DNA of 64,000 nt from Lachnospiraceae bacterium (GCA_017561985.1 JAFZAZ010000014.1:1-64000), one strand, 5' to 3'; counted from the first letter of the stretch, positions 40,216 to 49,212 are shown. Made by a program: numbers and translations. The notes: generated by a model not told the origin, from the sequence alone.

Positions 40216-41397
40216 ATGTATCAGGCTTTTTTGATCAAATATGCCGAGATCGGCCTCAAGGGCAACAACCGCTCGTATTTTGAGGACTGTCTCGTGAAAC
40301 AGCTTCGCTTTGCGCTGAAGCATGCGGGGAGCGACTACCAGGTTCGCAAGGAACCCGGTCGAATCTTCGTCGAATGTCCTGCAGGGTACGATTACGATGA
40401 CACCGTGGAGGCGATCTCGCGCGTGTTCGGTGTCTCGGGGTACTGCCCGGTGGAGATCGAACGCAGCACTGCGTGGGAGGACATCCTCGAAGCATGCGGA
40501 CGCTATGTCGAGGAACATATCAGTGACCGCAATGTGACGTTCAAGGTGTTCTGCAAGCGCGGCGACAAATCCTACCCGAAGACTTCTCCGGAGATCTGCG
40601 CGGAGGTCGGAGAGTATCTTTTGAACCGTTTTCCGGAGATGAAGGTGGATGTCCAGAATCCGCAGCTCTCGTTCACGGTCGAGGTGCGCGGAAGAGTGTA
40701 TATCTATACAGACACGTATGCCGGCCCGGGCGGAATGCCCGTCGGCTGCAACGGAAAGGCGATGCTTTTGCTCTCCGGCGGTATCGACAGCCCTGTTGCG
40801 GGCTACATGATCGCCAAGAGAGGCGTGTTTATTGACGCGACATATTTCCATGCGCCGCCGTACACGAGCGAGCGTGCGCTGCAGAAGGTTGTCGACCTCG
40901 CGCAGCAGCTCTCGAAGTATGTGGGACCGATCCATCTGAACGTCGTGAATTTTACGGAGATTCAGATGTATATCTATGAGACCTGTCCGCACGATGAGCT
41001 CACGATATTGATGCGCCGCTACATGATGCGCATCGCGGAGCGTATTGCGAAGCAGTACGACTGCCTTGCGCTTGTCACCGGCGAGAGCATCGGTCAGGTG
41101 GCGAGCCAGACGATGCAGAGCCTGAACACGACCAATGCGGTCTGCACGCTTCCTGTATACCGTCCGCTCATCGCGTTTGACAAGGCGGACATCGTAGAGA
41201 TTGCGCAGAAGATCGGCACGTTTGAGACGAGCATCCTTCCTTACGAGGACTGCTGCACGATCTATGTGGCAAAGCATCCCGTGACGAAGCCGATCGTGAA
41301 GGCGATGGAGAAGTCGGAGACGAAGCTTGTGAAGATCGACGAGATGATCGAACGCGCGATCGCAGAGCGCCAGATCCTTCGTCTTGCCAATGATTGA
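40216..41397 (+). CDS. thiI: tRNA 4-thiouridine synthase ThiI
   Basis: The 393-residue enzyme adenylates U8 of tRNA and inserts sulfur. It has an N-terminal ferredoxin-like and THUMP region (to about 165) and a PP-loop ATPase domain with LLSGGIDSPVAGYM near 183. The C-terminal rhodanese domain of E. coli ThiI is absent, the normal short form in Firmicutes, where a dedicated cysteine desulfurase supplies sulfur; one is encoded just upstream. The start at 40216 follows GGGAGCAG. Confidence 0.95.
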   Translation: MYQAFLIKYAEIGLKGNNRSYFEDCLVKQLRFALKHAGSDYQVRKEPGRIFVECPAGYDYDDTVEAISRVFGVSGYCPVEIERSTAWEDILEACGRYVEEHISDRNVTFKVFCKRGDKSYPKTSPEICAEVGEYLLNRFPEMKVDVQNPQLSFTVEVRGRVYIYTDTYAGPGGMPVGCNGKAMLLLSGGIDSPVAGYMIAKRGVFIDATYFHAPPYTSERALQKVVDLAQQLSKYVGPIHLNVVNFTEIQMYIYETCPHDELTILMRRYMMRIAERIAKQYDCLALVTGESIGQVASQTMQSLNTTNAVCTLPVYRPLIAFDKADIVEIAQKIGTFETSILPYEDCCTIYVAKHPVTKPIVKAMEKSETKLVKIDEMIERAIAERQILRLAND

Positions 41398-41421
41398 TGC
41401 AAGACGAAAGCGGTTTCAGAC

Positions 41422-41454
41422 AAAAAAACAGGCGCTGCATTTTTGTGCAGCGCC
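41422..41454 (-). terminator. Terminator of the HPr-like gene
   Basis: GGCGCTGCA and TGCAGCGCC (41431-41454) form a 9-bp stem with a 6-base loop. On the minus strand the stem continues into TG followed by seven T residues. thiI converges from the other side, but on the plus strand no T-run follows. Confidence 0.85.
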
Positions 41455-41478
41455 GTAAGGAATTTTGAATCGGATCGA

Positions 41479-41721
41479 TTACGCGTTCGTGTTCGTGAGA
41501 TAAGGCGTGAGAACTTTCAAAATGGACTCGATCTCCTCATCGTTGTGGATGTTCAGCGTGATCGGCTTGGAAAGATCGAGGCTGAAGATTCCCATGATGG
41601 ATTTCGCATCGATGACATAGCGGCCGGATACGAGATCGAAGTCCGACGGAAAACGCGTAATGTCATTCACGAAATTCTTGACCTTATCGATGGAATTCAA
41701 GGTAATCGTAACGGTTTTCAT
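41479..41721 (-). CDS. HPr-like protein lacking the phospho-accepting histidine
   Basis: The 80-residue protein has the HPr fold signature around the regulatory serine (AKSIMGIFSLDL, S41 matching Ser46 of HPr). The region that should carry the GIHARP active site reads NSIDKVKNF, with no histidine, so it cannot pass phosphate from enzyme I to sugar transporters. The Ser site is kept, so a role as a regulator or decoy of HPr kinase/CcpA is possible but only inferred. A strong AAGGAGGAA precedes the start on the minus strand. It is a single-gene unit with its own promoter and terminator. Confidence 0.85.
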   Translation of the reverse strand: MKTVTITLNSIDKVKNFVNDITRFPSDFDLVSGRYVIDAKSIMGIFSLDLSKPITLNIHNDEEIESILKVLTPYLTNTNA

Positions 41722-41754
41722 GGATCATTATTCCTCCTTCTCTTCTATGAGTTC

Positions 41755-41783
41755 ATAGTACGCTTACAGAAGGGAAAAGTCAA
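41755..41783 (-). promoter_or_regulatory. Promoter of the HPr-like gene
   Basis: On the minus strand TTGACT (41783-41778), 17 bases and TACTAT (41760-41755). A CATTTTACG word with a near-palindromic partner (41785-41800) abuts the -35 box. Confidence 0.7.
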
Positions 41784-41833
41784 TCATTTTACGGAAAATA
41801 GTTGCCGATTTTCGGACGGAAAGGCATTGCGGT

Positions 41834-43222
41834 ATGAGAAATCGACTGTGCGGCAAAACATTTGCTATCCATACGCTCGGATGCAAGGTGAATACCTGCG
41901 AATCCGCGGCGATACGCCTGTCGCTTTTAGGGTGCGGAGCGGTCGAGAGATCGTTTGACGAGATTGCCGATATTTACATCGTGAACACCTGCACGGTCAC
42001 AAACATCGCGGACCGCAAATCCCGTCAGATGCTTCACCGCGCGAGGACGATGGCACCTGATGCGCTCATCGTCGCGACCGGCTGTTACGTTCAGGAGCAG
42101 TATGAGGAGCAGATGCGGGAGGCGAAGGTCGACCTTCTCGTCGGAAACAGGAGAAAAGGTGAGATCGTAACTCTCATAAACGACGTTTTTGCGCTGCTGG
42201 AGCAGGGTAAGAAGGGGCCTTTTGTTTACCTTGCCGAGGAATCGCAGGAGAAAGTGTTTGAAGACCTTCCGGCGGTCCGGGAGCAGGAGTCGGCGCGCGC
42301 GTTTATGAAGATCCAGGACGGCTGCAATCAATTCTGCAGCTATTGCATCATCCCGTTTGCGAGAGGGCGGATCGCGTCCCGCTCCGAGGAGTCTGTGCTC
42401 GCCGAGGCACGTCTTCTCGCGGAAAATGGAGTGAAGGAGATCGTTTTGAACGGTATTCACCTCTCGTCCTACGGGCTGGAGCGGTATTCCGTTGCGGAGC
42501 AGGCCGGTCTTTATGTGAAAGACGGAGAGCTTCCTTTACTTCCGCTTCTTCGCAGCCTCTCCGAAATCCCCGGCATTACCAGAATCCGGCTCGGTTCCCT
42601 CGAGCCGAGAGCGCTTACGGAGGAGACGGTCGCAGCACTTTCGGGGATTCCGAAACTGTGTCCGCAGTTCCATCTTTCGCTGCAGAGCGGCTGTGACAAG
42701 ACGCTTGCGGTGATGAACCGCAAATACACGACGGAGGAGTATGCGGCGGTTGTAGAGAGACTTCGCAGGGCGTTTGACGATCCCGGCATCACGACCGACA
42801 TCATCGTAGGATTCCCGGGAGAGAGCGAGGAGGATTTTGCGCAGTCGCTTGCGTTCGCAGAGAGGATTGCATTTTCTCAGGTCCATGTGTTCCCGTATTC
42901 GCGCAGAAAGCATACCGTAGCGGACCGGATGGAAGGTCAGCTGACCGAAGCGGAGAAGAAGTCGCGCGTGACGTGTCTGATCCGCGCGATGAAGGTCTGC
43001 GAGAAGGAGTTTCGAGAGCGTCGCATCGGCGTATCTTCGCGTGTTTTATTCGAGGAACGGCGCGATATCGACGGCGAGATGTGCTATGTCGGATACAGCC
43101 GTGAATACGTTCCGTTTGCGCTTCGATCGGATGAGGACCTGACCAATCGGGAACTCGATGTGACGGGGACGGGACTGACATCCGATAACGTTGTTCTTTC
43201 GCAAGAAACTGTTGCTATTTGA
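41834..43222 (+). CDS. mtaB: tRNA t6A37 methylthiotransferase MtaB
   Basis: The 462-residue radical SAM enzyme adds a methylthio group to t6A37 of tRNAs that read ANN codons. An N-terminal UPF0004 domain holds three cysteines (TLGCKVNTCES, NTCTVTN, ATGCY) for a second cluster; the radical SAM cluster is in CNQFCSYCIIP near residue 161; a TRAM domain ends the protein. In B. subtilis mtaB (yqeV) directly follows rsmE; here three genes intervene. Confidence 0.94.
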   Translation: MRNRLCGKTFAIHTLGCKVNTCESAAIRLSLLGCGAVERSFDEIADIYIVNTCTVTNIADRKSRQMLHRARTMAPDALIVATGCYVQEQYEEQMREAKVDLLVGNRRKGEIVTLINDVFALLEQGKKGPFVYLAEESQEKVFEDLPAVREQESARAFMKIQDGCNQFCSYCIIPFARGRIASRSEESVLAEARLLAENGVKEIVLNGIHLSSYGLERYSVAEQAGLYVKDGELPLLPLLRSLSEIPGITRIRLGSLEPRALTEETVAALSGIPKLCPQFHLSLQSGCDKTLAVMNRKYTTEEYAAVVERLRRAFDDPGITTDIIVGFPGESEEDFAQSLAFAERIAFSQVHVFPYSRRKHTVADRMEGQLTEAEKKSRVTCLIRAMKVCEKEFRERRIGVSSRVLFEERRDIDGEMCYVGYSREYVPFALRSDEDLTNRELDVTGTGLTSDNVVLSQETVAI

Positions 43223-43240
43223 AACGTTTTGCGGTATTAT
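43212..43240 (+). promoter_or_regulatory. Probable promoter of ireB-ruvX-DUF1292
   Basis: TTGCTA (43212-43217), 17 bases and TATTAT (43235-43240) overlap the end of mtaB and lie about 94 bases before ireB. Confidence 0.5.
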
Positions 43241-43333
43241 AAATAGGGCTTCCATAGGTTGAAACGAGATTTCGACCCGACCGGGAGTACTTGTGCGGAA
43301 AGGCGCCCGGCGCCGGAAGAGAGAGGTGGTTAT

Positions 43334-43591
43334 ATGAATAGCAATACGGTACATTTTACGTCCCCCGAGCATTCGGATGAACGGATCCGCGAGGTGCTTG
43401 ACCTCGTGTATATGGCGCTTCGGGAGAAAGGGTACAACCCTACGGCTCAGATCGTGGGATATTTGATGAGCGGTGACCCCACGTACATCACGAGCCACAT
43501 GAACGCGAGAAGCGCGATCGCACGCGTGGAGCGCGATGAGATTATCGAGGTTCTGGTGAAGCTTTACATCAGCGAGATTGAGAGATCGTAA
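43334..43591 (+). CDS. ireB: IreB family regulatory phosphoprotein (UPF0297)
   Basis: The 85-residue helical protein matches the IreB/YrzL family in size and sequence ([19 protein letters not shown] and [13 protein letters not shown]). In Enterococcus IreB is a substrate of the Ser/Thr kinase IreK and affects cephalosporin resistance; the function elsewhere is less clear. The start at 43334 follows GAGAGGTGG. ruvX and a DUF1292 gene follow, the conserved Firmicutes trio. Confidence 0.93.
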   Translation: MNSNTVHFTSPEHSDERIREVLDLVYMALREKGYNPTAQIVGYLMSGDPTYITSHMNARSAIARVERDEIIEVLVKLYISEIERS

Positions 43592-43624
43592 TAAAGGAGT
43601 GCGGCGCACCATGCCGCGATTGAC

Positions 43625-44116
43625 ATGACGAATTTTCGACTGCTCGGTTTGGACTTCGGAGCGGCGACGGTCGGCGTGGCGGGAAGCGATGACTTGTTTC
43701 TCACGGCTCAGCCGATTGAAGTAATCCGGAGAAAACACGAGACAAAACTGCGGCAGACCTATGCGCGGATCGAGGAGCTTGCGAAAGCGAGAAACGTGAA
43801 CGCGCTTGTGGTCGGCTACCCCAAAAAGCTCGACAATTCCGTCGGAGAGCGTGCTGCGAAGACGGAGGATTTTGCGGCAGACCTGGAGAGAAGAACGGGG
43901 CTGCCGGTTGTTTTGTGGGACGAGCGATTTACGACGGTGGAGGCGCATCGCGTACTCGATGCGGCCGGCACCGACAGAAAGACTAAGGAGACCGTGGTGG
44001 ACAAGCTGGCCGCTGCGCTGATCCTGCAGTCCTACATGGACTATCTGACGAACAACCCGGATGCGGTTTTGGAGCTCACAAAAAAGATTGAGCAGGCGGC
44101 TGCGTACGGGCTGTAG
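43625..44116 (+). CDS. ruvX: Putative pre-16S rRNA nuclease / Holliday junction resolvase-like (YqgF)
   Basis: The 163-residue RNase H-fold protein starts [19 protein letters not shown] with the first catalytic Asp in GLDFG, and has the later [12 protein letters not shown] motif near residue 97 and [13 protein letters not shown]. YqgF proteins process 16S rRNA ends and resemble Holliday resolvases. A good AAAGGAG (43593-43599) is 25 bases upstream; a GCGGC/GCCGC hairpin (43601-43617) may shorten that distance. No other in-frame ATG is available. Confidence 0.92.
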   Translation: MTNFRLLGLDFGAATVGVAGSDDLFLTAQPIEVIRRKHETKLRQTYARIEELAKARNVNALVVGYPKKLDNSVGERAAKTEDFAADLERRTGLPVVLWDERFTTVEAHRVLDAAGTDRKTKETVVDKLAAALILQSYMDYLTNNPDAVLELTKKIEQAAAYGL

Positions 44117-44130
44117 ATTGTGAGGACGGT

Positions 44131-44430
44131 ATGAAGGATTCCGACAACAAAAACAATACCACTCTGAATTTTATCGATGACTTCGGGAACGAAATCCCCA
44201 TGGAGGTTCTTGCGCGCGCCGAGAAGGACGGCAGAGAGTTTCTCCTTGTGACGGATCCCGAGGAGGAAGACAACGCGTATATCCTTGAGGCGGTTCACGC
44301 AGAAGGCGAGACGGTGACATACGAGGCAGTCGAGGATGACGATACGCTCCGCACCGTCGGCGATCTCTTCGCGGAAGTGCTCGAGGACATTGATATTGAG
44401 TACGAAGAGGAAGACGAAGAGGAAGAATAA
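44131..44430 (+). CDS. DUF1292 family protein (YrzB-like)
   Basis: A 99-residue very acidic protein with the DUF1292 pattern: an IDDFGNEIPMEVLAR opening, REFLLVTDPEEEDNAYILEAV in the middle and a poly-Glu/Asp tail (last 15 residues almost all acidic). The function is unknown. It follows ruvX by 14 bases, completing the ireB-ruvX-DUF1292 set, and precedes RNase J by 11 bases, so all four are probably co-transcribed. Confidence 0.9.
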   Translation: MKDSDNKNNTTLNFIDDFGNEIPMEVLARAEKDGREFLLVTDPEEEDNAYILEAVHAEGETVTYEAVEDDDTLRTVGDLFAEVLEDIDIEYEEEDEEEE

Positions 44431-44441
44431 GAAAGGATTTT

Positions 44442-46103
44442 ATGAGTTCGAAGAAAGTACTTAAAATAGTTCCGCTCGGAGGACTGGAACAGGTCGGCAT
44501 GAACATCACCGCATTTTGCTACGGTGAGGATATCATTGTTGTCGACTGCGGACTTGCCTTCCCGAGCGACGACATGCTCGGTATCGATCTCGTGATCCCG
44601 GACGTGACATTTCTCAAGGAGAATCTGAGCCGTGTGCGCGGATTCTTCATCACGCACGGACACGAGGACCATATCGGAGCGCTGCCGTATGTGCTGCGCG
44701 AGATTCCCGTACCGGTGTACGGAACGCAGCTTACGATAGCAATCATCAAAAACAAACTCGAGGAGGCGACGCAGGCCGTAGAGGTTCCGCTGAAGGTCGT
44801 TTCCTACGGGGATGTCATAACCTGCGGATCACTCACCGTTGAGTTCATCCGCACCAACCACAGTATCGCGGATTCGAGTGCCCTTGCGATCGGCTCGCCG
44901 GTCGGAACGGTCATTCACACCGGAGACTTCAAGATTGATTTTACGCCGGTATACGGCGACACGATCGACCTGCAGCGCCTCGGCGTTCTGGGCAAGAAAG
45001 GCGTTTTGGCGCTTCTGTGCGACTCGACGAACGCTCTCAAGCCCGGCATGACGATGTCGGAGCGGACGGTCGGAAAGACATTTGACAATATTTTTGCGGA
45101 CAACCCGCATCACCGCATCATTGTTGCGACATTTGCCTCCAACGTGGACCGCATTCAGCAGATCATCAACTGCGCGGTCAAGTACGGACGCAAGGTCGCG
45201 ATCGACGGGCGAAGCATGGTGAACATCGTCAACACGGCGGTGGAGCTCGGATACATCAAGATGCCCGAGAACCTGCTGATCCCGCTCGAGGAGATCGGCA
45301 AATACCCTGACAGCCAGATCGTTTTGATCATGACCGGAAGCCAGGGAGAGCCGATGGCAGCGCTTTCTCGCGTAGCCGCATGTGCACACAAGAAGATTGC
45401 CGTTGTACCCGGCGACGTCGTGATCATCAGCTCGACGCCGATCCCGGGCAACGAGAAGAGCGTGTTTAAGCTGATCAACGACCTTTCCGTGCTCGGCGCG
45501 CATGTCATTTTCCAGGATACGCACGTGTCCGGACACGCCTGCCAGGATGAGATTCGGTTCCTTTACAGCCTGATCCGCCCGAAGTTCGCAATCCCGATCC
45601 ACGGCGAATACCGACACCGCATCGCGCAGAGAAACCTCTGCCTTGACCTCGGATGGGATGCGGAACATGTTCCGGTGATCAAGTCCGGAGATGTTCTTTC
45701 GCTCTCTGCAAAGAAAGCGGAAGTCACCGAGACGGTTCCCGCAAGAGGAATCCTTGTCGACGGACTGGGTATCGGCGACGTCGGAAACATCGTGCTTCGC
45801 GACCGCCAATATCTTTCGGAAAATGGTATCTTCATCGTTTCCGTGTGCTTCGAGCCGGAGTCGATGCGTTTCGTGAGCACGCCCGAGATTGTGACGAAGG
45901 GATTCGTTTACATCAAAGACGCAGAGGATATGATCAACCGCGCGACCGGAATCGTCGAGGAGTGCATGATCCGCTTTGAGGATGCGAGAAGCCGTGACAT
46001 GAACCGCCTGAAGAGTGAGATCCGGAATGCGCTCAGCGAGTTTATTTGGAAAGAGATACGAAGAAGACCGATGATCCTGCCGATCATCACGGAGGCATTT
46101 TAA
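44442..46103 (+). CDS. rnj: Ribonuclease J
   Basis: The 553-residue metallo-beta-lactamase/beta-CASP nuclease degrades and matures RNA with both 5' exonuclease and endonuclease activity. The zinc site HGHEDHIGALPY is near residue 70, HTGDFKID near 158 and the beta-CASP region continues with MTGSQGEP near 297 and SGHACQDE; IHGEYRHR near 386 is the third metal segment. Whether it corresponds to J1 or J2 of Bacillus cannot be told. The start follows AAAGGAT. Confidence 0.95.
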   Translation: MSSKKVLKIVPLGGLEQVGMNITAFCYGEDIIVVDCGLAFPSDDMLGIDLVIPDVTFLKENLSRVRGFFITHGHEDHIGALPYVLREIPVPVYGTQLTIAIIKNKLEEATQAVEVPLKVVSYGDVITCGSLTVEFIRTNHSIADSSALAIGSPVGTVIHTGDFKIDFTPVYGDTIDLQRLGVLGKKGVLALLCDSTNALKPGMTMSERTVGKTFDNIFADNPHHRIIVATFASNVDRIQQIINCAVKYGRKVAIDGRSMVNIVNTAVELGYIKMPENLLIPLEEIGKYPDSQIVLIMTGSQGEPMAALSRVAACAHKKIAVVPGDVVIISSTPIPGNEKSVFKLINDLSVLGAHVIFQDTHVSGHACQDEIRFLYSLIRPKFAIPIHGEYRHRIAQRNLCLDLGWDAEHVPVIKSGDVLSLSAKKAEVTETVPARGILVDGLGIGDVGNIVLRDRQYLSENGIFIVSVCFEPESMRFVSTPEIVTKGFVYIKDAEDMINRATGIVEECMIRFEDARSRDMNRLKSEIRNALSEFIWKEIRRRPMILPIITEAF

Positions 46104-46131
46104 ATGATTTCCCGTCGTATGGGGAGGAAGT

Positions 46132-46560
46132 ATGAGTAGAAAGAAAAAATCGAAAGCAGGGAAATATGTCATTTCCGCGTCGAGTGATATCACCCGGCTC
46201 ATCATTGACATATTGTTCTACCTTCTCGTCGCTGTCTTTATCTGGCGCGCCAGCATCTATGCGCGGAATTTCTGTTACCAGATCTTCGGCAACGTTCAGA
46301 TGGCCGACAGCATGCACGATGAGGAGAAGGAAATCTTCATCGAGCGAGGAGACTCCACGCGCGACGTCGCGAAGCGTCTGGAGAGAGAGGGACTGATCGT
46401 AAACGAACTCTCATTTTACGTGAAGGTAAAGATCAACAAGTATTCGATCCGCCCGGGCACTTACAAGCTGCGGACATCCATGAATTACAATGAGATCCTG
46501 GAGATTATCTCCGTACCGACGGAGGTGCTCACAGACGAAGAGGAGCTGGATGATGAATGA
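46132..46560 (+). CDS. MltG-like stub lacking the catalytic domain
   Basis: The 142-residue protein has a basic N-terminus, a membrane helix at about residues 22-40 and an extracytoplasmic region from 60-130 (IFIERGDSTRDVAKRLEREG and the FYVKVKINKYSIRPGTYKL segment) that matches the LysM-like N-terminal domain of endolytic transglycosylase MltG/YceG. It ends where the catalytic domain with its essential Glu should begin. No frameshift is seen: the stop lies in a coding-like acidic tail and the next gene overlaps it. It is probably a binding or scaffold protein at the cell wall; the function is inferred. Confidence 0.8.
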   Translation: MSRKKKSKAGKYVISASSDITRLIIDILFYLLVAVFIWRASIYARNFCYQIFGNVQMADSMHDEEKEIFIERGDSTRDVAKRLEREGLIVNELSFYVKVKINKYSIRPGTYKLRTSMNYNEILEIISVPTEVLTDEEELDDE

Positions 46561-47236
46561 TTCGCTTCTGGTTCATCCTCACATTGCGGAATATGTGAGC
46601 TCTCTCGTGCCGGATTTGCCGGATCGACTGGCGGAATTGGAAAGCAAAGCAAAGCAAGAGGAAGTTCCTATCATTCGCAAAGAAGCACAGGGACTTCTTC
46701 GCTTTTTGTTGCGGACGAAACGCCCGAAAGCGATACTTGAGATCGGTGCCGCGGTCGGATTTTCCGCATCGTTCATGGCGTACTGCACGGATTACAATAC
46801 GTCGATCGACACGATCGAGAAAGTGCCGGCGCGCATCGAAGCCGTTCGTAAGCTTCTCTCGGAAAATGCGGACCTCGCGGAGGTGATCACGCTTCTTGAG
46901 GGCGATGCGGAGGAGATTTTAAAGAAGCTTGCGGACGAGGGCAGACAATACGATTTCATTTTTCTCGACGCCGCGAAGGCACAGTATCCCGCGTACCTTG
47001 TTCAGATACGAAGACTTCTCGCCGAGGGCGGAATTCTCGTGACGGACAATGTGCTGCAGGAGGGAAGCCTTGCGGAGTCGAAGTTTACGGTGACGCGCAG
47101 GGACCGCACGATCCACATGCGCATGCGCGAATATGTGCGCGAGCTTTTTGACGATGCGACCTTTACGAGCACGCTTTTGCCTGTCGGCGACGGGATGACC
47201 GTGAGCGTGCGTGAAGCGAAGACGGAGGAAGTATGA
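46553..47236 (+). CDS. trmR: tRNA 5-hydroxyuridine methyltransferase (TrmR)
   Basis: A 227-residue SAM-dependent O-methyltransferase of the COMT/YrrM type. AILEIGAAVGFSASFMA near residue 61 binds SAM, and FIFLDAAKAQYPAYL near 136 and LVTDNVLQEG near 158 are metal/substrate motifs. In B. subtilis TrmR (YrrM) methylates 5-hydroxyuridine 34 to 5-methoxyuridine. The next gene is the matching hydroxylation factor, which supports this assignment. Of two adjacent ATGs (46550, 46553) the second has better spacing from AGGAG (46541-46545); it overlaps the previous gene by 8 bases. Confidence 0.85.
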   Translation: MNDSLLVHPHIAEYVSSLVPDLPDRLAELESKAKQEEVPIIRKEAQGLLRFLLRTKRPKAILEIGAAVGFSASFMAYCTDYNTSIDTIEKVPARIEAVRKLLSENADLAEVITLLEGDAEEILKKLADEGRQYDFIFLDAAKAQYPAYLVQIRRLLAEGGILVTDNVLQEGSLAESKFTVTRRDRTIHMRMREYVRELFDDATFTSTLLPVGDGMTVSVREAKTEEV

Positions 47237-48462
47237 CGGAACTTTTGGTGCCGGCCGGCTCATTGCCTGTTTTGAAGACCGCGGTTCGCTACGGATGCGA
47301 CGCCGTTTACGTCGGCGGAGAGCAATACGGACTGCGCGCCAAGGCGAAGAATTTTACGAACGATGACCTCGCGGAGGGAATCCGGTATTGCCATGCGAAC
47401 GGCAAAAAATTGTACGTGACGGCCAACATTTTGGCGCACAATCGCGACCTTGCCGGCGTGAGAAAGTATTTTTCGGAGCTCAACGAGATGCTCCCTGATG
47501 CGGTGATTCTCGCGGATCCCGGCGTGTTTATGATCGCGAAGGAGACGCTTCGCCCGGAGATCGCGATCCACATCAGCACGCAGGCCAACAATGTGAATGC
47601 GGAGACGTTTAAGTTCTGGCACGGGCTCGGTGCGTCGCGCATCGTGTGCGGCCGTGAGCTTTCCCTTGCTGAGATCGCGCAGATCCGTGCGGAAGTGCCG
47701 AAAGAATGCGAGATCGAGGCGTTTATCCACGGCGCAATGTGCATCTCGTACTCGGGACGGTGCCTGCTGTCCTCTTACATGACGGGGCGCGACGCAAATC
47801 TCGGCGCATGCACGCATCCGTGCAGGTTTTCGTATGCGCTTGTCGAGGAGAAGCGGCCCGGTGAGTATTTTCCGATCGAGGAAAATGAGCGCGGATCCTT
47901 CATCCTCAGTTCACGAGATCTGTGCATGATCGACCATATTCCGGAGCTGATCGCGGCCGGAGTCGACTGCTTCAAGGTTGAGGGGCGCATGAAAAATGCG
48001 ATGTACGTTGCGACGGTTGCACGTGCATACCGCATGGCGATCGACGATGTGATGCGCGGCAGCAATGCGTACGAGGATCATCTCCCGTATTACCGCGCAG
48101 AGCTTGCGGGATCGACCGCGAGAATGCTGACGACGGGTTTTTTCTTCGGACAGCCCGGCGACGAGGCAATGGAGTACGGCGAGAACGCGCAGAAGAGCGA
48201 GCATGTCTACCTCGGAACGGTCGAGAGTGTGAACTCCGACGGAGAGGCCGTGTTCCTGCAGAAGAACAAGTTTTGTGTCGGCGACGACATTGAGTTTTTG
48301 AAACCGGACGGCCGGAATGTGACTGCGCATGTCACCGGACTTCGCGATGCCGAGGGTAACACGGTAGATGCGTGTCCGCAGGCGAGCCGGATGTTTACTT
48401 TGATCACGGATGTTGTGCCCGAGGAGGGCGACGTGATGCGCGCAAAATCGCGCAACGCTTAG
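47233..48462 (+). CDS. trhP: U32 family tRNA hydroxylation protein (TrhP-like)
   Basis: A 409-residue U32-family protein with the signature EAFIHGAMCISYSGRCLLSS near residue 157 and further cysteines (GACTHPCRFSY) that bind an iron-sulfur cluster, then EGRMKNAMYVA near 250. Formerly called peptidases, TrhP proteins hydroxylate U34 of tRNAs in a prephenate-dependent reaction. The gene overlaps trmR by four bases (ATGA), so the two steps of mo5U34 synthesis are coupled. B. subtilis has two genes (yrrN, yrrO); one suffices here, as in E. coli. Confidence 0.87.
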   Translation: MTELLVPAGSLPVLKTAVRYGCDAVYVGGEQYGLRAKAKNFTNDDLAEGIRYCHANGKKLYVTANILAHNRDLAGVRKYFSELNEMLPDAVILADPGVFMIAKETLRPEIAIHISTQANNVNAETFKFWHGLGASRIVCGRELSLAEIAQIRAEVPKECEIEAFIHGAMCISYSGRCLLSSYMTGRDANLGACTHPCRFSYALVEEKRPGEYFPIEENERGSFILSSRDLCMIDHIPELIAAGVDCFKVEGRMKNAMYVATVARAYRMAIDDVMRGSNAYEDHLPYYRAELAGSTARMLTTGFFFGQPGDEAMEYGENAQKSEHVYLGTVESVNSDGEAVFLQKNKFCVGDDIEFLKPDGRNVTAHVTGLRDAEGNTVDACPQASRMFTLITDVVPEEGDVMRAKSRNA

Positions 48463-48471
48463 GAGATTACA

Positions 48472-49212
48472 ATGTTTCGGAAAGCCAGAACGACAATGCA
48501 GCGTTTGTTCGTTGCGACAGTGCTTTGTGCCGCTGTCGTTTTGGCGGGCTGTTCTTCTTCGGACAACGGAACAGTCAACATACCCACTGCGGGACCGGAG
48601 ATCACGACGACTCCGACGCCCCTTCTGAAGGATCCTGTCGTGACCGGACAGGTCGTCCGCGCTGAGACAACCAAGCCGCTTTTTGACGGCACGGTGGAGA
48701 CGCTTTGGGCGCTCACGAAGCAGATCCCCTTTGCGGATACGCTCCGCGGCGAGGGAGATACGAAGGGATGGTTTTCGTTCCTCTGGGACGAGGATTATGT
48801 GTACGTGCTGGTGCATGTTTCGGACAATACGTACGACACCGGAGCAGAGTCATTTTACGGACGGGACGGCGTGATGGTATTCCTCAACGAGGACGGGCGT
48901 AAGAACCTTCGATACACGGTAGGAGATGCATTTTACGCGATCGACCGCGACGGTTATGCGTACCTCGGCACCGGAGCTACTGACGAGGGGTTCCGCGCGA
49001 TCACATTTGACGACGGAACGGGCACGGGCTACTACGCAGAGTTTCGCCTGCCGCTTCGCACGATCACCGGACGGTACGATCTTGAGATGGGATTTGACGT
49101 GCGTGTGAACAACGCGTTTGAGGGACATGAAGTCCACGTGATCCAGTGGGCGGACTTGAGCGGATACACCGACATCACGATGACCGGTGTCGGCACGATA
49201 CGGCTGGATTGA
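48472..49212 (+). CDS. Lipoprotein with CBM9-like domain
   Basis: The 246-residue protein has a lipobox (VVLAGC, Cys near residue 26), a Ser/Pro/Thr-rich linker and a C-terminal beta-sandwich domain from about 65 to the end. The pattern LFDGTVETLW, SFLWDEDYVYVLVHVSD, DGVMVFLNED and YTVGDAFYAIDRDGY resembles family 9 carbohydrate-binding modules of xylanases. No catalytic domain is present, so it is probably a surface glycan-binding protein. The neighbour downstream encodes a second such protein. The start follows TAGGAG. Confidence 0.8.
   Translation: MFRKARTTMQRLFVATVLCAAVVLAGCSSSDNGTVNIPTAGPEITTTPTPLLKDPVVTGQVVRAETTKPLFDGTVETLWALTKQIPFADTLRGEGDTKGWFSFLWDEDYVYVLVHVSDNTYDTGAESFYGRDGVMVFLNEDGRKNLRYTVGDAFYAIDRDGYAYLGTGATDEGFRAITFDDGTGTGYYAEFRLPLRTITGRYDLEMGFDVRVNNAFEGHEVHVIQWADLSGYTDITMTGVGTIRLD

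Noticed and set aside
46132..46560. Calling the short MltG-like protein a lytic transglycosylase or aminodeoxychorismate lyase
   Set aside because: The catalytic half with the essential glutamate is missing.
47233..48462. Annotation of the U32 protein as a peptidase
   Set aside because: Members of this group with the conserved cysteines act in RNA or cofactor hydroxylation, and the gene overlaps trmR. Peptidase activity has no support in the sequence.
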